The notes beneath the pieces were generated by a model. The model saw only the letters and a list, made by a program, of their open reading frames with translations, was not told the DNA's origin and did no database searches. A program made the translations under genes and the position numbers. Below are positions 63,334 through 64,000 of a stretch of 64,000 nt of DNA, piece by piece. Location of the stretch: the NCBI RefSeq assembly GCF_022835695.1, contig NZ_BQUV01000001.1, positions 1,216,263 to 1,280,262 of the forward strand, given 5' to 3'. Position 1 is the stretch's first letter; every line of letters begins with the position of its first letter. This DNA comes from Bradyrhizobium sp. Ce-3. GTDB lineage: Bacteria; Pseudomonadota; Alphaproteobacteria; Rhizobiales; Xanthobacteraceae.

Positions 63334-64000
63334 TCACATCAAGGTCAGGCCGCCATCGACCGGCAGCGTGGCGCCGGTGAGATGGCCCGCGTCCGGCGAC
63401 AGCAGGAACGCGACCACGGCGGCGACCTCGTCGGGCTCGGCCAGCCGCTGCATCGGATTGGCTTTTGCCACGCGCTCCCAGGTCGCGGTATCAAGCGCGC
63501 CGAACAAGCCGGAATCCTTGCGGGTGTAGCCGGGCATCACGGCGTTGGCGGTGGCGCCGGACGCGGCGAGCTCGATCGCGAGCGACTTGACCAGCACTTC
63601 GAGCGCGGCCTTGGCCGCGGCCGATCCCGGATAGGTGGCGCCAGGCACGAAGCGATGCGGCCCGAAGCTCGAGACCGCGACGACGCGGCTCCGCGCGCTG
63701 CGCATCAGGTCGGGCAGCGCCGCGGCCGCGATTTCATGGAAGGCCGCCGCCATCACCGCGAAGGCGCGCTCCAGCGCTTCGCGCGGCAGGCTGGCAAATT
63801 CGCGGCGGTCGGCAAAGCCCGCGGCGTGCACGATCGCATCGATCGGCCCGAATGCAGCGCGCGCGGCCTCGACCAGCGTGGTCCCCGCGCCGGCCGCGGC
63901 AAGATCGCCGGTCGCGACCGCGACCTTCGCGCCATTGCTGCGGCACTCCTCCGCAACCGAGTTCAGCCGCGCGAGACCTGCGGCATCAGTGCCCTGCCCG
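63334..64000 (-). CDS. Short-chain dehydrogenase/reductase (SDR), 5' end outside window
   Basis: The 222 visible residues match an SDR without its N-terminal nucleotide loop: IVHAAGFAD (the NAG-type motif), VVAVSSFGPHRFVPGATYPGSAAAK, with catalytic Ser, Tyr and Lys in a YxxxxxxK rather than the standard YxxxK spacing, and PVDGGLTLM at the end. The first residues lie beyond 64000. It precedes the DadA-like gene by four bases. Oxidoreductase specificity is unknown. Confidence 0.85.
   Translation of the reverse strand, partial: GQGTDAAGLARLNSVAEECRSNGAKVAVATGDLAAAGAGTTLVEAARAAFGPIDAIVHAAGFADRREFASLPREALERAFAVMAAAFHEIAAAALPDLMRSARSRVVAVSSFGPHRFVPGATYPGSAAAKAALEVLVKSLAIELAASGATANAVMPGYTRKDSGLFGALDTATWERVAKANPMQRLAEPDEVAAVVAFLLSPDAGHLTGATLPVDGGLTLM

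Overview
The window is a GC-rich alphaproteobacterial chromosome segment. Many catabolic and transport genes, long same-strand operons with ATGA overlaps, and palindromic intergenic repeats that translate to the familiar 'WVPAFAGTT'/'RRPGxGRD' strings all point to Bradyrhizobium or a close relative. This assignment is an inference from gene content and repeats; there is no rRNA or marker gene here. I found no tRNA, rRNA, CRISPR array, insertion sequence or phage gene.

Layout. (1) 1-1876, minus: a wax-ester/triacylglycerol synthase (cut by the window edge), an alpha/beta hydrolase and a DUF6489 protein. (2) 2254-15993, plus: two complete Opp/Dpp-type peptide ABC importers flanking a gamma-glutamyltransferase and a DUF1028 protein. 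(3) 16120-22050, minus: a RidA-like protein, then a TetR-MFP-RND efflux operon with a clear operator over its promoter. (4) 22115-25346: a two-subunit ThDP decarboxylase, divergent from a cytochrome P450 linked to a potassium channel. (5) 25474-26688: ornithine aminotransferase. (6) 26721-36456, minus: TetR, a TauABC/NMT1-type importer, and five enzymes (enolase superfamily, Gfo/Idh/MocA, DUF993, TIM-barrel isomerase, FMN 2-hydroxyacid oxidase) forming an unrecognised catabolic operon. (7) 36740-42068: a VOC protein, two PfkB-family kinases, a ferredoxin-reductase-like flavoprotein and a crotonase-fold enzyme. (8) 42077-51947 plus 57620-58792: a TRAP importer, IlvD/Edd dehydratase, FCD-type GntR regulator, uronate-dehydrogenase-like SDR, SMP-30 lactonase, aldehyde dehydrogenase and a XylX-like 2-keto-3-deoxypentonate dehydratase. 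Together these could make a Weimberg-type non-phosphorylative sugar oxidation route. (9) 52275-57344: an AceE-like ThDP enzyme divergent from an Lrp regulator, a glycine-rich secreted LTXXQ protein and a 35-residue membrane protein. (10) 58939-64000: PPK2, an amino-acid ABC binding protein and permease, a DadA-like flavoenzyme and an SDR cut by the window edge.

The most interesting items are these. The unassigned catabolic operon at 26.7-36.5 kb has no pathway I can name. The Weimberg-like module has four near-identical ATTGNCAAT sites, arranged in two pairs 63-65 bp apart centre to centre, which probably mark the GntR regulon. The two peptide importers are built around gamma-glutamyl hydrolysis. 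A family of palindromic repeats has six copies, two of which sit directly after transporter binding-protein genes and one of which encodes the tail of a kinase.
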